Origin: Ilyonectria destructans
Lineage: Eukaryota; Ascomycota; Sordariomycetes; Hypocreales; Nectriaceae
Assembly (NCBI GenBank): GCA_020740775.1
Contig: JAHEWK010000001.1
Span: 5,828,001-5,892,000 of the forward strand
Direction: 5' to 3'
Length of the DNA stretch: 64,000 bases
Of this stretch, positions 12,341 to 24,926 are shown piece after piece. The notes under the pieces are model-generated. The model was given only the letters and a program-made list of their open reading frames with translations, was not told the DNA's origin and ran no database searches. The position numbers were made by a program, and so were the translations under genes. The stretch's first letter is position 1. The number at the start of each line of letters is the position of its first letter.

Positions 12341-13544
12341 CACGGCTTCAAGCGTATGGAAAGTAAAAGTTCACTGTCGGACCAATTTCACGCACCCTGC
12401 ACCACAAGCTGAGGTAGGGTCTGATGGGCTACCGACGGAGAGGAGAGGAGGGAAAGAGGGCAGAGGAATATGTGGAAGGGGAGTAGAGTAGAGGGGAAGG
12501 AGAAAATATGATAGAGGATGGAAGGAAGGGATAGAACATTGTTAAGTTATTTGCGCTTAGATAGTCTAAAATTGAAAACTGGCCGTTTTTCTAACCATCC
12601 GCAATGTGCTTCCTTTATCGCCTTGTTGTGCGAATCTCACATCCCGAGAAATGGTGACGTTGTCGTTGGTGCCTTTTCTAACGTGTGATAGCACTTGAAT
12701 GGTGTGCTACGGATGGGCGGAGGTGGAATCAGGGAAGCAGATTGAAGGAAATGAAGTGTGTCTTTTGCGAGAGGGGACATGTACGAATGTGGAGTTGAAC
12801 ATGACTGTGAGTAGTAGTGTAGGAAGCAACGAGCGAATGTTGTGAGCACACAAGATGCTGTTGTTCCAAGTCACATCGGGTAAAGTCGGAGCTATCGATG
12901 ATTGAGTTATTGGACATGAACGAATGAATGCACAAGAGGAAGATGGGTTGCGGAGGAGGCATTTTTGCGAGCGTGTTACTAAATTGGGCAACCTGGGTAT
13001 GGATATGTGAGGTGCCTGCTGTTGATATCGCCTCTTCTAACGCTCCAATGGATGCTGACAAGTGTCCTTGTACTCTCAAAAGTATGTAGGCAGGAGGGAA
13101 TGCAAGTAATTGTGTCGTTAGTTGGGATGTTGCTTGTGCGTTGTTACGACACATTGTACCTTCCACTGCTAGACATGTCTGGCGGTCGCCCTCCTGACAT
13201 TCGGCTCCAGGTTGACCATGCGAAAAGCACCAACCCACTCCCAAATTATAAGATTTGATTTGATTTATCCTCGAACTTCCTAAAGAATGACTTGAAACTC
13301 TGATACTCGCTCCTTTGTTGGACTCACTGCTACAAGTTCCTTGCTACCTCGATCACATGCGGAGAAACTTGTGTACCACTCAACTGGCAAACAACTTCGA
13401 CCTTACCTCTGATTTACCACCGTGTATTGATCGAAGAGAATTCGATCCCTTCAACCTCAACCTGGTGCCAACACCTAAGCAAGGGACTTTCATCGACGAG
13501 CACGAGACCTCGACCTTCACATTTCGTACGTTCCCGAACGCAGC
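12341..13544. other. Intergenic region with polypurine tract
   Basis: This gap contains a strongly purine-biased run (about 12437-12535) and then ordinary sequence. An antisense open frame of 171 codons (12729-13244 minus) has no motif, and I do not call it. The last 250 bases resemble the leader of the following membrane-protein gene. Confidence 0.4.
12437..12535. repeat. Polypurine (GA-rich) tract
   Basis: About 100 bases consist almost only of A and G on the plus strand, broken by a few pyrimidines, with irregular GGAGA/GGAAG units. Such tracts often mark CT-rich promoter or leader DNA of a minus-strand transcript, or can adopt triplex structure. No minus-strand gene starting here was recognised. 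Confidence 0.5.
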
Positions 13545-14108
13545 ATGCCCGACGGCCACCCATCCCTCGAGGCGAATAGATTGGAAATAGTCCTCATTGC
13601 GGCGGGGATTTTGGTTCTGGTATCAGTCTTGGGAATTTTGATCCTCCTGGGTGTCGGTCTCAGGCCTCCCGCGGCAGCCCAGGACACCGAGAATGGACAA
13701 CGCTGGACGGCCTGGGGAGGCGCATACAACGAGTCACAAGACCGCGGACCGATAGAACCCTACCATGACTGCGACAATACATTCATCAGCAGCGTTCGAC
13801 GCGGGAGTCGGTCCCTGGCGGAAGAATTCAAGCAGGAGCTAAGCAACCTGCACTTCAGTTTCACTTCCCCTGGGCAGCAGCAAAACGACTCCAGCATCTC
13901 TGATCAGCTACAAAGGTTCAGTATGGACAGTACGCTGGTCCCATCAGGGGATAGCTCTGACCAAGACACTGCCTGTGGCAGTTGTTGCGAGTTGATTGAC
14001 TCTCCCCTGTCGGCAACGGGACGGGAGGATGAGTTACGTGGACCACGGATGAGAATCAGCCGGACCGCGGAAAATGCAACGAGTAGTGACCTAGAGGCTC
14101 AGCATTGA
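13545..14108 (+). CDS. Small single-pass membrane protein, 187 aa, unknown
   Basis: This is one uninterrupted frame from ATG at 13545 to TGA. A strongly hydrophobic segment at residues about 14-38 (rich in Ile, Leu, Val) forms a clear transmembrane helix close to the N-terminus. The remaining ~150 residues are polar, Ser/Asp/Gln-rich and probably disordered. A GxW-containing segment follows directly after the membrane helix. This is the architecture of a tail-exposed single-pass anchor protein, and the helix could also be read as an uncleaved signal anchor. I recognise no family. The gene converges tail to tail on MIC10, whose 3' end is 275 bases away. Codon use is unremarkable. The hydrophobic segment and length give moderate support. 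Confidence 0.5.
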   Translation: MPDGHPSLEANRLEIVLIAAGILVLVSVLGILILLGVGLRPPAAAQDTENGQRWTAWGGAYNESQDRGPIEPYHDCDNTFISSVRRGSRSLAEEFKQELSNLHFSFTSPGQQQNDSSISDQLQRFSMDSTLVPSGDSSDQDTACGSCCELIDSPLSATGREDELRGPRMRISRTAENATSSDLEAQH

Positions 14109-14383
14109 GATGGCCCCGGGCAGCCGGGCTGTAGCGGACCCATGGAACCCGTGTAATTATCACGGTGGATATCCAGGATATCCTGGCGGAGGGACGTGGG
14201 ATGTTGTACATGATACCTCTATTGAATCTGAGAATCGTCCTACTCTGACACTGGCTCATCTGGAAGCCTGCGGCGCAGCCTCGTTGTTTCGCCTTCTAAC
14301 TCTTCGCCATTCTGCATCCCGTTGTTCGTACAGCGAAAGTCTCCCTTGTCCCCGTCATATCCGCCACCCTTCAATAATCCAAT

Positions 14384-14739
14384 TTATGCCTGTCTCTTCA
14401 GGTCTCGCGCAGCCTGCTTGAGGCTGAAGTTGCACTCCTCGTAGGCTCGTCCAGCACCGAATCCGACACCGACAAATGCGGGCCACGCCCTTCGCTTGAA
14501 CAAAAGGACGGAGAAAACAACACCGAATCCAAGGCCGAGGGTCGACTTGACGAGGAGGTTGGAGAGGCAGCGGTCCCACTAGACATCAATTAGCGTCTCC
14601 TTCAGCTTGCCGTGCACTGCGTATTCCGTGGTTCGATCAATACCTTCTCGTTGAGCAGCGACTCGCTGAGGGGCCGGGAAATGGCGCTCGGGGGAGTGCG
14701 AGTGACGGGAGCTTCAGCCATTGTGGGTGTACTGGACAT
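14384..14739 (-). CDS. MIC10: MICOS complex subunit Mic10, 96 aa
   Basis: Exon 1 is 14739-14644 and exon 2 is 14578-14384, separated by a 65-nt intron (GTATTG donor, TCTAG acceptor). The splice joins LLNEK to WDRCLSNLLVKSTLG, the hallmark Mic10 sequence. Two membrane segments each carry glycine-rich motifs (GLGFG and GVGFGAG), which in this family drive oligomerisation and membrane bending at inner-mitochondrial-membrane crista junctions. The length matches the family (about 90-100 aa). An in-frame ATG exists upstream (14868), but starting at 14739 gives the normal length. The gene is divergent from URB2 across 338 bp. Confidence 0.93.
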
Positions 14740-15077
14740 GGGCGCGTTAGTTCCAATGGCGCAATCCGAGAGTGATGGGAGGAATTGGCATACGTGAAGG
14801 CGGAAATCGGATGGGAGAGCGAGAGATGGAGCTACGGCGAGCTTGACTTCGGATAGGCGTGATGTCAAGCTTCACGAGGAATAATCGGCAGAACCACTGT
14901 TGAACGTCCGAGGGCGGTGAGGCGGGGCGTCCGGGAGTGGACTAGCGCGACGGCAGAATGTTGGAAATTTTGGCCGACGACTGCGAAAAGTCGTGGGGCG
15001 CATTGCAGACTCAAGACTAAAAGACATCCCGTCTGTTATTTCTTTCAGCGACACATTTTCGGAAGGATTTGGCCACT
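14740..15077. promoter_or_regulatory. Shared promoter region MIC10/URB2
   Basis: These 338 bp separate two divergently transcribed start codons and so must contain both promoters. I see no TATA box or obvious named site. The middle is GC-rich (GGGCGTCCGGGAG region) and the URB2 side is pyrimidine-richer. Confidence 0.5.
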
Positions 15078-18000
15078 ATGGATGTAACCATGACAGATGC
15101 CTCTATTGAGGAGATCCCCCAGCATGAGGTAAGTGATGAGCATGGCTCAGTCCTCCCGCAGCAACGCTTACACGTGACAGGATAAGACGGATCTCATCAA
15201 GACTGTGAGAGGCCTCGACCAATCTGGCCCGGGAGCAAACGGAGAAAATCTTGAAAAATTATGGAAGAAACTGGTCGCGTCAGCGGATGGCCAATTTCAC
15301 GCGGCAGAAGAGAGCAGCCTGAGATGGTTGCTGAAGTCGATGAACGGCTCATCAAAGGAAGCCGAGACAATGAGGAGATGGCCTCTGACCTGGACGATCT
15401 TGGAATGTGTCTTCCAACGAATTCCGCTCTTCTCTCTAGCCAAGTCCTTGGCCGACCGACGATTTATTGCGGTGCTTCAGCAGACATTGAAGGATATTTC
15501 CAAGCCTTCCATGGATTCGCCTTCAGCAACGTCAGCAAAGAGAAAGAGATCCGTGGCAAAGGGTTATGTTCTTGAAGAACTGAAGGACTCCGAGGGTTGC
15601 CTAATGGCCGGTGATGCCGTCTTTCATGCCCTTAAGCGCTTGCTGGGCAGACTCGACTCTACAGCCACACAGTCGTCTCACGATAGGATCGGCGCTGAAC
15701 ACATCCGGTCTCTGTTTTGTTCTACAGCGGCCGAAGCTGCGGCATTGGTCTCCCTGGCGCTCTCGCTGTGCGATGTAGCCTTGACTGGCGACAGCTCTGA
15801 CCTCGCCGAAGGACGAGAGACTTGGGTTGACACTCTTTCATCTATCTGGGACCTCCATCTTCAAGGTGGCAACGACACTCTGGAGGTCGCTACTCATTTG
15901 TTCAGCCCCTCGGCAGCAATTATCAGCAAACTCGAAAGAATTTCGAAGACCCAAGATTTCACTATTCGCGAGTCGCTTCGGATAAAGTGGTCGAAGGATA
16001 TTCAGAAGTTCATGTACCGCAATTTGATACGTCCTGCTCGCGCTTTGTTCATCACCCGACAGGATTTCGAAGTGGTCACCACAATCCTCGAAGTCTCGAA
16101 GATAAATATCAACGTTACCGCACCTGCGCTGTACTTCCTTACATCTGGCGTCACGGACTATCTGGGTGAAGGGAGACTACGGAAAGGAAATGGAGATTGG
16201 ATGAAGCGGGTGTTTAAGGCAGTCGAAACCTCGATTCGGGAACGAGACGACCGGGATAACCTCATCCAGACCATTCTGGGACGGGCCGCTCAGCAGACCA
16301 TGCCTGTCGATAACGACGACCTTCGGGCTGTTTGTCGCGAGTATGCCCTGCACAAAGACAGCACGAACTGGCGTCTCGTGGCTGACATTTCAACCTGCGA
16401 TCCCGATGTTTTCCAACTGTCCGAAGACGGCGCAAGTCTGCTCAAGGAAGTGTGCGAGCGGAGCACAGCGGCAAATCTTATTGAGGCTGAGGCTGAGGCA
16501 GTGTCGAGGGTAATTGGGGCTATCGTTCAAGGATTCCGAACTGGGCGAGATTTCCCCAACTTCTTGAAACTGTGGTTCCAGCAGCTCTGCAAGGTTGAGA
16601 AGCAAAAGTCCAAATCAACTTCACCCTGGCTCCTTGTTGGGGCCAATCAATACGGCAAAGACGACTTCAATGCTTTGATTGAAAAGGAGATGTCCTCACA
16701 ACAGCTCATTGGGGTCCTCAAGTGGGCTGAAACCGAGACGTCCCATTCCAGAGCTCTCTGCCTTTTCCTGAATTCTATTGCTCAAGGAATTCGGACTGAG
16801 ACGTACAGCGATGCTGTTAGCAACAGATTTTTCGATTTGGTCAGTCAAGTGTCAAAATCTTCATCAAACTTGACGGCACTCAAGTGGGGTGTTGTATCGA
16901 AGACGCTGTCTTGGGTTGTCCCCGCTGATAGGCTCGAAATATGGAAGGCAATCAAGAAGCAGTTGTCCAAGATTCTGACTGACGCGCCCATTGCCTCCCG
17001 AGAGACTTTCGAAGCTTTCAAGTGTTGTTGCCAAGCTTGGACCTCCATGAGCCCGGATGACGAGCATGTCGATGAGCCCACCAAACTAGTTGATGCTTTC
17101 ACAACTCGATTGGCCCTGGAATTGATCACCTCGAGTGCCATGGAAGACAAGGATGTGACTTCATATCTTGAGCCGGGTGCAGAACCTGGGTATCTGGAAG
17201 AAGCTGCTCTCCAGCACTACCTGGCCTGGTTCTTGCGTGGTTCTAGCCGCCTTAATCGATTGCTTTATGGTAGCAAGGGGGCGGTTCCAAAGGCGTTGGA
17301 GAATACGATGGATGTCTCCAATGGCCAGATTGGACAAGTCCAGGAAATCTGGGGAAGCCTGCTTAGCAACGAGAACAATTTGAACGACGCCAAAGTCATC
17401 GGTGACCTTATTGATCGTTTGGCAAAGGCGCTAGAGGAAGACGGGAAGGAAAAGCGCTGGCCCGCCGAGGGCAGCCAGACGTGGATTCGGGCGTTGAGTG
17501 CCATCCCAACAGATGCCTTTACCCGCCAGCAGCGGGAGCGCATCATGTCACTTCTGAACAAGCACCGAGCGAATACCAAGAAGCGGGTGCCCGTGGAGGG
17601 ATGGAAGCTGATTCTAGGCCTCTCAACAAAACTCACAGGCCGGCCGACCTTCTACGAGGGGATGCGATTCTCTGACAACGTCGAAGTGGCGGATGCGATG
17701 TCAGATCTTTCTTCTTCAACCTCAACCGATGATGGAACTTTGAGCGACTTGATCGAGGCCTTCTTTTCAATGGCGTCAGCTACGATACGACAAATGGCAG
17801 AGCATATTGAGGACCGAAGTCTCAAGTACTTTGAGGAGAGCCGGGAATTTATCTCAGACTGTGACAATGCTGGGGACTTGTCCCCTTTCCGTCTAATGCT
17901 GCTCAAAGCGTTAGCTGTCGAGGCAACGAAATCACCGAACTTCAGAAGCCATCCTGACTTGGCTTCGCTCCCGGAGAGTGCGAAGGAGATGTTGGGAAGA

Positions 18001-19263
18001 TGTGTCATGACTGCTACTGGATACTTTATGACAGAGAAGAAGGCGTATGAAGGCCACAACGTGATTGCGGACCTTCGACTTCTGGCTGCAGTAAATGCTG
18101 CCGAGGCGCTCGATTCCCTGATTGAAGTGTCAAAACTAAAGCAATCCGATGTTCGAAAGGCCGAGAAGCGAAGCCACTCAGCCATGGTTGCTGGTGATAT
18201 ACGAGGTTGGAAGATGCAGACCTTTCTTAGGACATACTTCTCTTCACTGATGGAAGAGGCTCGGCCAACGACCTTTCACAGCCTGGATGACCTGCCTTCA
18301 AAGTTCCGAGAGCCCCTCCTCACGAGCAATGTCGCATCCGTCACTCGAGATATGGAGACAGCTACCAAAGTACTATACCTACAAGATCTAGTCGCAGCAT
18401 TCGTCGAGGGTTCTGATACAAATGGCCAAGCATCGGCCATCCAAACGGTCGTGAACCAATTGCTAGGTAAGAAGAGTCTGCCCACGAACCCCTAGAATTC
18501 TGGCTTACAAGAAATAGAATGCTCCGGCTTGGAAGGCAAAGGCGACACCTTTGGGCTAGCCAATGTGCATGGCGAGCTGACCTCGGCGCTCCTGTCGGTG
18601 AAGACACCGTCCGTCTCTACCCGAATCTGCCGGATCCTCTACACGATTCTCGAAAAGAAGCCACAGTCCATGACCCAGTGGAACGTTGAGTTCACTCTCA
18701 GCACTGTCTGTGATCTTAGCTCGCCCGAGAAGGCCGGTCAGGCATCTGTACCGTACGCGTGGTTGTGCAAGCTCGTCGAGGCCATCATCAAGAAACACCG
18801 ACTCCGACTTGAGGGTCATCACCACCTGCTCCTGACAACTATGCAAGCCCTCCTGCGCAACCTGGTCGTCAGCCAAGGTGTCTCTGACGTGAAGGACCAA
18901 CCAATCCAGGAGTCCAAAGCACACCTCTACGCGCGACTCGTCACACTTATCTGCGAACCGACCGCTGGCGCCGTCTCACGCTCCCAGCACCAGAGCGCCC
19001 TGGACTCAGCAACAGATGCGGCCAAGCGTTCTGCTGGACGAGATATGTACCTGGTGCTGATGCAGTATGTCAAGCTACAGCTAGAGGCGGATGTGCCCCG
19101 GCTGGTGAGGGAGGCGTTGGAGCCGGCCATGAACTCTGTGTTTGATATTACGCCGCCCGAAGTAAGGAAGATTTTGAACGATGGCATGGATGGGAGCGGG
19201 CGTGCGATTCTGCGGGAGATGTACAAGAGGTATACCAAGTTTGGGAAGTGGAGTGGCGTGTAA
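15078..19263 (+). CDS. URB2: Urb2/Npa2-like nucleolar pre-rRNA processing protein, 1360 aa
   Basis: The exons are 15078-15128, 15181-18466 and 18518-19263, with introns of 52 and 51 nt. The short first exon encodes MDVTMTDASIEEIPQHE. The protein is long, helical and repeat-like throughout, as in Urb2. The C-terminal ~230 residues (with RDMYLVLMQYVKLQL, DITPPEVRKILNDGMDG and a final YKRYTKFGKW) match the Urb2/Npa2 C-terminal domain as I know it. In yeast this protein acts with Npa1/Urb1 in early 27S pre-rRNA processing and 60S subunit assembly in the nucleolus. Length is somewhat above yeast Urb2 (about 1170). Without the second splice the frame ends at 18495, cutting off the diagnostic C-terminal domain. 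Confidence 0.9.
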
Positions 19264-19403
19264 GCCTCTACGATATAGATGTAGACGGGATAGGAATACC
19301 CAATGGCGGAGAACCATGGAAAATAGACTGGATTTGAGCAAAAGTATTAAATATTTAGAGTATCTTGGAATTAAGCAACGGCCCCTTCTTTGGGAGGAAA
19401 GCA

Positions 19404-20611
19404 TCAAGGGCTCTGTTTCTTGTATGTACTGGGATGACCGTGCTTCTTTCCATACTTCCTGATCTTGCCGTGAATGTCAGGCTGGACGAAGATCCAGACG
19501 ATCTGGACGAGCCATGCGCCGAGGAAGTCCAGCACCCAATTGTTGCGGAATGAGCCGCCCATGACACCCCACTTCATCAACGTTCCGAGGAAGGCCACGG
19601 TGACGAAGTAGTCTCCGTTCTCAAGGCCCTTGATGGCGTGCCTAGCCACGGCCTCAGGCTCCTGCTTATCGTCACTCTCCTCGATGATTTTTGTGATTTC
19701 CGGCTTGTTGATGTTCTCTTGGATCAGGCCGGGAGACAGGATAGTGCCCGGGTAAACGACATGGACCTTGACATTCTGAGGGTACATCATGACTTCCTGG
19801 GAAATGGTATCGGCGAGGCCACGGAGGGCCCACTTGGCCGGGGCGTAGGGGGCGTATCCAGGGATGGTATACAAGGCGACGACGCTCGAGGTCATAATAA
19901 GGTGCTTCGGTTGCTTCTCAATGGGGGCATCGGGGGCGAGCCACTCGCGGAGGATGGCGTGTGACATTTCGGCGGTACCGTAGAAGTTGATGTCCATCTG
20001 CTGGCGCATTGAGGACATTTCCATATCGACAAAGAGCTCTGGGAACGAGGCGCCAGCGATGCACCATACGATATCGGGGGAACGGCCACCGTTCCAGGCG
20101 ATGGCGTCGGCGAGGAGGGGGCCGGCATAGTCGGCTTTGGAGACGTCGGCGGAGATGTAGTGGAAGCGTTGGGTGCTCGGGTTCTTGGCGGCGGCCTGGA
20201 GATTGATCTGATCAGCAAGGAACGACCAGAGAGATGAGTGGCATGGGACGGAGACGGACCTTGACAGCGGTGACGGCGCTCTCGAGCTTGCCGACGTTGC
20301 GGGAGACGAGGATGATGTTGGCGCCCTTGGCGGCGAGCTGCTGGGCAACGCTGAGGCCCATGCCTTCCGAGGCACCGGTGATCAGGACGGTCTGGAGATG
20401 TCCATTAGCGACGAAGTTCTCACAGGACAGTTGGCGGGGTGTCCCGCTAGGTCGACGCGGACCAGCGTCATCTGGGGATAGGGAGCGGACGCACCTTGCC
20501 GTCAACGGGCAGCTGGTTACCACCGAAGAAACCCATGATTACAGAGCCAAAGATGAGAGTCGCAAGAGCAATAGCAAGAAGAGACAAGCCGGTCTGCCAC
20601 GTCAATTCCAT
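19404..20611 (-). CDS. TSC10: 3-ketodihydrosphingosine reductase (Tsc10/Ksr1), 350 aa
   Basis: The exons are 20611-20495, 20391-20260 and 20207-19404, with introns of 103 and 52 nt. This short-chain dehydrogenase reduces 3-ketosphinganine to sphinganine with NADPH in ER sphingolipid synthesis. An N-terminal hydrophobic helix (residues ~8-30) precedes the nucleotide-binding TGASEGMG motif (44-51). The catalytic Ser (190/191) and Y204-x3-K208 (YAPAK) are present. C-terminal hydrophobic segments ([13 protein letters not shown]) suit membrane association, and the C-terminus is lysine-rich. Two ATGs are possible: 20638 (nine residues longer) and 20611. I chose 20611 because its ACCATGG context is better and it leads straight into the membrane segment. 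Confidence in the family is high. Confidence 0.92.
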
Positions 20612-21520
20612 GGTGGGAGCAAGGTGAAAGGCGAGCATGACCGAGGGGAGGATGGCCAAGGATTAAATTAATTTAGAGGCGCTGCCCCCCCGGAAGTCAC
20701 GGCACCAGAGCGCGCAAGGGAACTAGTGATGGCGCGTCTTCCCCCACAGGAGCTCGTTGCAGCATTAAGTTACTACATAGGGCTGACTGCCGTCGAGGGC
20801 ATGCAACATTCCAAGGCGATAAAGAACCCCCTCCCCTTGCTTCTAGTGATTTGTTAATTTAATTATCCTTAATTCTCGAGTTTTGGACAAGATACAAAGA
20901 CCAGATCCAACGTGGTGCTGTCCAATTGGATGACATCACATGCGGTCAGCACAATACTGGAGCGGGACGTAAGCTCGGTCTCAGGGGGTCGCGGACGTTG
21001 AAGTATAGTGGTTGGCTGGCAGACCTGGCTCTGATATTGGGGGACCTGTTAGCTTACCATGCAGTTGCCTCACACGATCACTGTTTATATGACTGAGAAA
21101 ATCACTGAAAAAAGATCACGGGTCTACTACTTAAAAGGATAGATGCTATCTATTCGCCAATCTGGAATTCAAGCCGTGGAGTTATGAAGCTGTACAGTGG
21201 GGAGTTACTCGTCCCAAGCCAGTGTGGAATACAGTGGTCCTAGATAAAGCGCACTGTAACACCGCCTAATCAGGGTCACCAGCACGCCTGAGACGCAAGC
21301 GACCACCATGAACTACAACAAATCATAGCGACCACGACTCTCACCCAACCACGCAGCCTTAAACCCAAGGCGAAGCTTCTGTCTGTTCGCTTATTCGGAC
21401 GAGACTGGCCATGTCACACAACTGAACCTGATTGTGAGGCGACAAAAGTCCCCAGCGTGTCGCGTGAAACCATCATGAGGAAATCCCTGCGTCCTCAATA
21501 AGCGTCGTATCACTGCCATC
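20612..21520. promoter_or_regulatory. Divergent intergenic region TSC10/NRDE2
   Basis: This 0.9-kb gap lies between two divergent genes. It includes an AT-rich patch (about 20840-20880, TTGTTAATTTAATTATCC) and nothing that I can identify as an RNA gene. Confidence 0.45.
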
Positions 21521-24500
21521 ATGTCCGCCAAAGATGAGGGTAACCGGTTGACGGTGCCCAAATTCGCGTCTTTCAAGACCAAGGAGACCCCTGGGGAGCT
21601 AAAGGCGCCGAAGTTCTCCTCCTTTAAGCCAAAGGAACCCGAGAAACCGACCGAGAGCGCCAGTGCTGCAGACGATGAGAATGACCAAGACTCGAGACGG
21701 AAAAGGGCACGTCTGTCTGAAAACCGCCACTCCGATAGCCAACGCCACCGCCATCACTCCAGAAGCCATCGCCACGACTCTCATCATCGGCAAAAAGAAC
21801 ACTCGAAACCCTCCAGTCGATCAGAGACGCCAGTTCGGCAGGGACCGAATGTCAAACCTACACGGGAGGAAAACACCCCCTCTAAGCTCTATTTCATTGA
21901 CACCAAGGGTGATCCCTTAATAGTCAAATACGGTGGTATTGACAAGTCTCATATACCATCTTATTACCGCTATGGACACGGCAGAGTCCTTGGGACTACA
22001 GGCCGCCTTGTGATACATCGCGAGGGGGCCAGAGACCAGTTCAGTCTCCGCATGCCTGGCGAGGGGACGTCGGCTTTCAAGGACAGAGATGGCCTCCGCT
22101 CCAAGACTTGGAGAGTAACCTCGAATCCCAGAAGGATTCGGAGGCAAGCGGTAGAGCCGAAGTCCGATGATGACGAGGACTTCCTGCCCTTAAGGACATC
22201 CAAGAAACGGAAGCATGGTCAAGCCGACCCTGAATCCTCAGAAGATGACCAGCAACCCACTTACCGGTCAATTGAGGGCAAGGCAAAGCCACGTCAGTTC
22301 TCGGATAGCGACCTGGACTCTGACTCCGAATCGGCTACCGAGACGTTCAACGCGGACCAGAGCAACCCGCTCAAGTGGAAGTCAATCCAGCTTTCGCGTC
22401 AAGTCAAGGACCACCCAGATGATATCGATGCTTGGTTGGAGCTTGCAAATCATCAAGATGCCCTCTTGAGAGCGGGTGAAGACATCGATCACAAGGCCTT
22501 GGAAGGCGAGGTGCATAGTTATGCTGAGATCAAGCTTTCTATGCTCGAGTCTGCTTTGTCTAACGTCTCGGATCCCCAAGACCGGCTGCGCGTACTGGTG
22601 CCTCTGATGCACGAGGGAATCAAGGTGTGGACTAGCAAGGCTGCCTCAAAAAAGTGGACAGAGCTGCTTAAAGACGAGGATAAGAGCTTTAAACTCTGGA
22701 AGACACACCTTAACTTTGCCATGTCTAATATTACGACCTTTCACTATGATGACATCAAGAGGATGCACCTTGACCGGCTTCATCAAACTATCCGACGGCC
22801 TGAATTGGACGGTATGAAGGAGAAGTTTAATGAACTCGTCTACATTTTCCTGAGAGCCACTAGGTTCATCCATGATTCGGGATATAAGGAGCTTGCCGTG
22901 GCTGCATGGCAAGCTGTTTTGGAGCTCAACCTTTTCCGGCCCGCTGAGGTGGAAGGGTATGACCAGGCCCTGGCTGAGGTCCGCGACTTCTGGGAGAGCG
23001 AGGTCCCAAGGATCGGAGAGGTTGATGCTCAGGGCTGGGCTAAGTTCGTGGAAGCTGGTGGAATAGGTGATCCACCAGAGCCGCTCGAGGATGGAGGTGA
23101 TCTCGGAAGCCAATCCAGAGACGACTACAAAGTCTGGGCGAGCATCGAGCATAACCGAGCTGAGAAAGCCAAGATCCCGGCAAGGACCATGGATGAGGGG
23201 ACTGAAGATGACCCGTTCAGAGTAGTGATGTTCTCTGATATTGAGCAACTACTCTTCGTTATCCCGCGCAGTGTTCTGCCAGAGTTGGTACCGCAGCTTC
23301 TCGATGCATTCTTGGTGTTCATGCGGTTACCACCAGCCTTTAAGTCTGGTGAGTGGATAGAAGACGCATATCACGACCAGTTCTTGGCAGGGCCACCCCC
23401 TGGAATTGGGTTGCCGACGGTCGAGAAACCTGCTGGGAATGACGGCCTCTCTGAGGAAATCAAACGGAAGCCACCTTCATTCGACCAAGAGGGGCTCCAC
23501 GCTGCGTCTTCGTTGGATGTGTTGTTTGCCGGAACTAATTGGTTCACTTATATGTCTCAGAGCATCAAAAATAGCGAGCCTGAATTGGGACTTGTGATTA
23601 ATGTCACGAGGCAACTTGTCCATGCAGCCAGGATTGAGGGCCTAGGCGAGTATTATCTGGGGCTGTGCTCAATTAAGGACTGCGCCGGCGTCAAGAAACA
23701 AGCCAAGGCCCTCCTCAAGCAATATCCCACTAACCTTAGTCTGTATGGTGCTTACGCCCTTGCCGAGTTTTCGAACAACAACCATGGGGTTGCTACCAAA
23801 GTTCTTGCGTCTGCTACTGAGCTTGCATCGGTAAGCAACAAATCTCCGCCGGGGCTGACTGTACTAATTTTGGTGATAGAAGTCGCCAAGTTCGAATGCG
23901 TTCTTGCTCTGGCGAATTTGGTCGTGGATGGAACTTGAGCTTGGGCACAAAAACCTAGCCATCAGGAGACTATGTTCGTCAGTGGACGAAGTGTTAAGGT
24001 CCAAGCCAGAGGATGCCGAAGTTTCACAAACAATGGTGCTCAAGGCGCAGCAAACCTTCTCTTCCAACTTGGTTCACTCGCTTTTCACTGGAAACCTCGA
24101 TGATACCTCTATCCATGTCGAGTGCCTTACTTTATTGGCTTACCTGACGGCGGACGGTTGCACAGAACCTACCTCGGCCGCGCAAGGCAATATTTCCGCT
24201 GCAATGGAGGCCATCCATGCTCAATCCGCGGAATTCAAGTCACGAGGATATGAATCATCCAAAGTCCATGAGAAAGCCCTGCAGATTGCCGCAAGGATTT
24301 TGTACCTCAACGCCACTCGAGGGTAAGTCTTCGAACAAGGATATTAGTGGTGGAACGAGCTGACAGACGAAAGGCCTTTTCGGAGAGCATACATGCTTGA
24401 GCAACTGAGCAAGTTCATAGCGTTCTTTCCTCGTAACACCATCTTCCTGTCTCTTTTCGAGTGGGCTGATGCTAGTCTTCGCGTGGTTGACGAGGTACGG

Positions 24501-24926
24501 ACACTGCTTCATGAAACGGTCCTCGTGCCGGGGCAAGACTGTGTGAGCAGCAGATTGTTTGCTATACAGCACGAGATGCAACGAGGAAATGTGAACACGA
24601 CAAAGGCAGCGTTTGAGCATGCAGTCACCAGCGACATGTGCAAATTCAGCGTACCGGTGTGGGTTTTATTCATCAAGTTTTGTGGTTCGCAGAGGGAGCT
24701 CCGGGCCAAAGCAAAGGACATTTTGTTCCGAGCACTAAGACACTGTCCGTGGTCGAAGGACGTCATGATGGAGGCGTTTTACACGCTGAGCCGGGACATG
24801 GAGTCCACAGAGCTCAGGGGTGTGTTTGATACCATGACGACCAAGGGTCTAAGGGTTCATGTGGATATGGAGGAGTTTCTGGACAAGAGACGGAAGGAGA
24901 GACGAGGGAAGAAGGACCTGGCATGA
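21521..24926 (+). CDS. NRDE2: NRDE2/Nrl1-like nuclear RNA surveillance protein, 1101 aa
   Basis: The exons are 21521-23830, 23880-24322 and 24374-24926, with introns of 49 and 51 nt. The N-terminus has a repeated PKFxSFK motif followed by an Arg/His/Ser-rich basic region (residues about 60-120). It then has the NRDE-2 core (YFIDTKGDPLIVKYGG...IPSYYRYGHGRVLG) and a long helical HAT/TPR-like array with DIDAWLELANHQDAL. After the first splice the frame continues NAFLLWRIWSWMELELG, as expected for the family. NRDE2 proteins bind the Mtr4/Mtl1 helicase and act in nuclear RNA decay, splicing fidelity and co-transcriptional silencing in worms and fission yeast. The role here is by family. Reading on past 23830 without splicing ends after 36 unrelated residues, confirming the intron. 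Confidence 0.9.

Noticed and set aside
12729..13244. 171-codon minus-strand frame
   Set aside because: No domain or signal, no promoter or intron grammar pointing to it.
20700..21520. Possible small RNA or tRNA gene
   Set aside because: No tRNA A/B boxes, snoRNA C/D box pairs or convincing hairpins could be found by eye.
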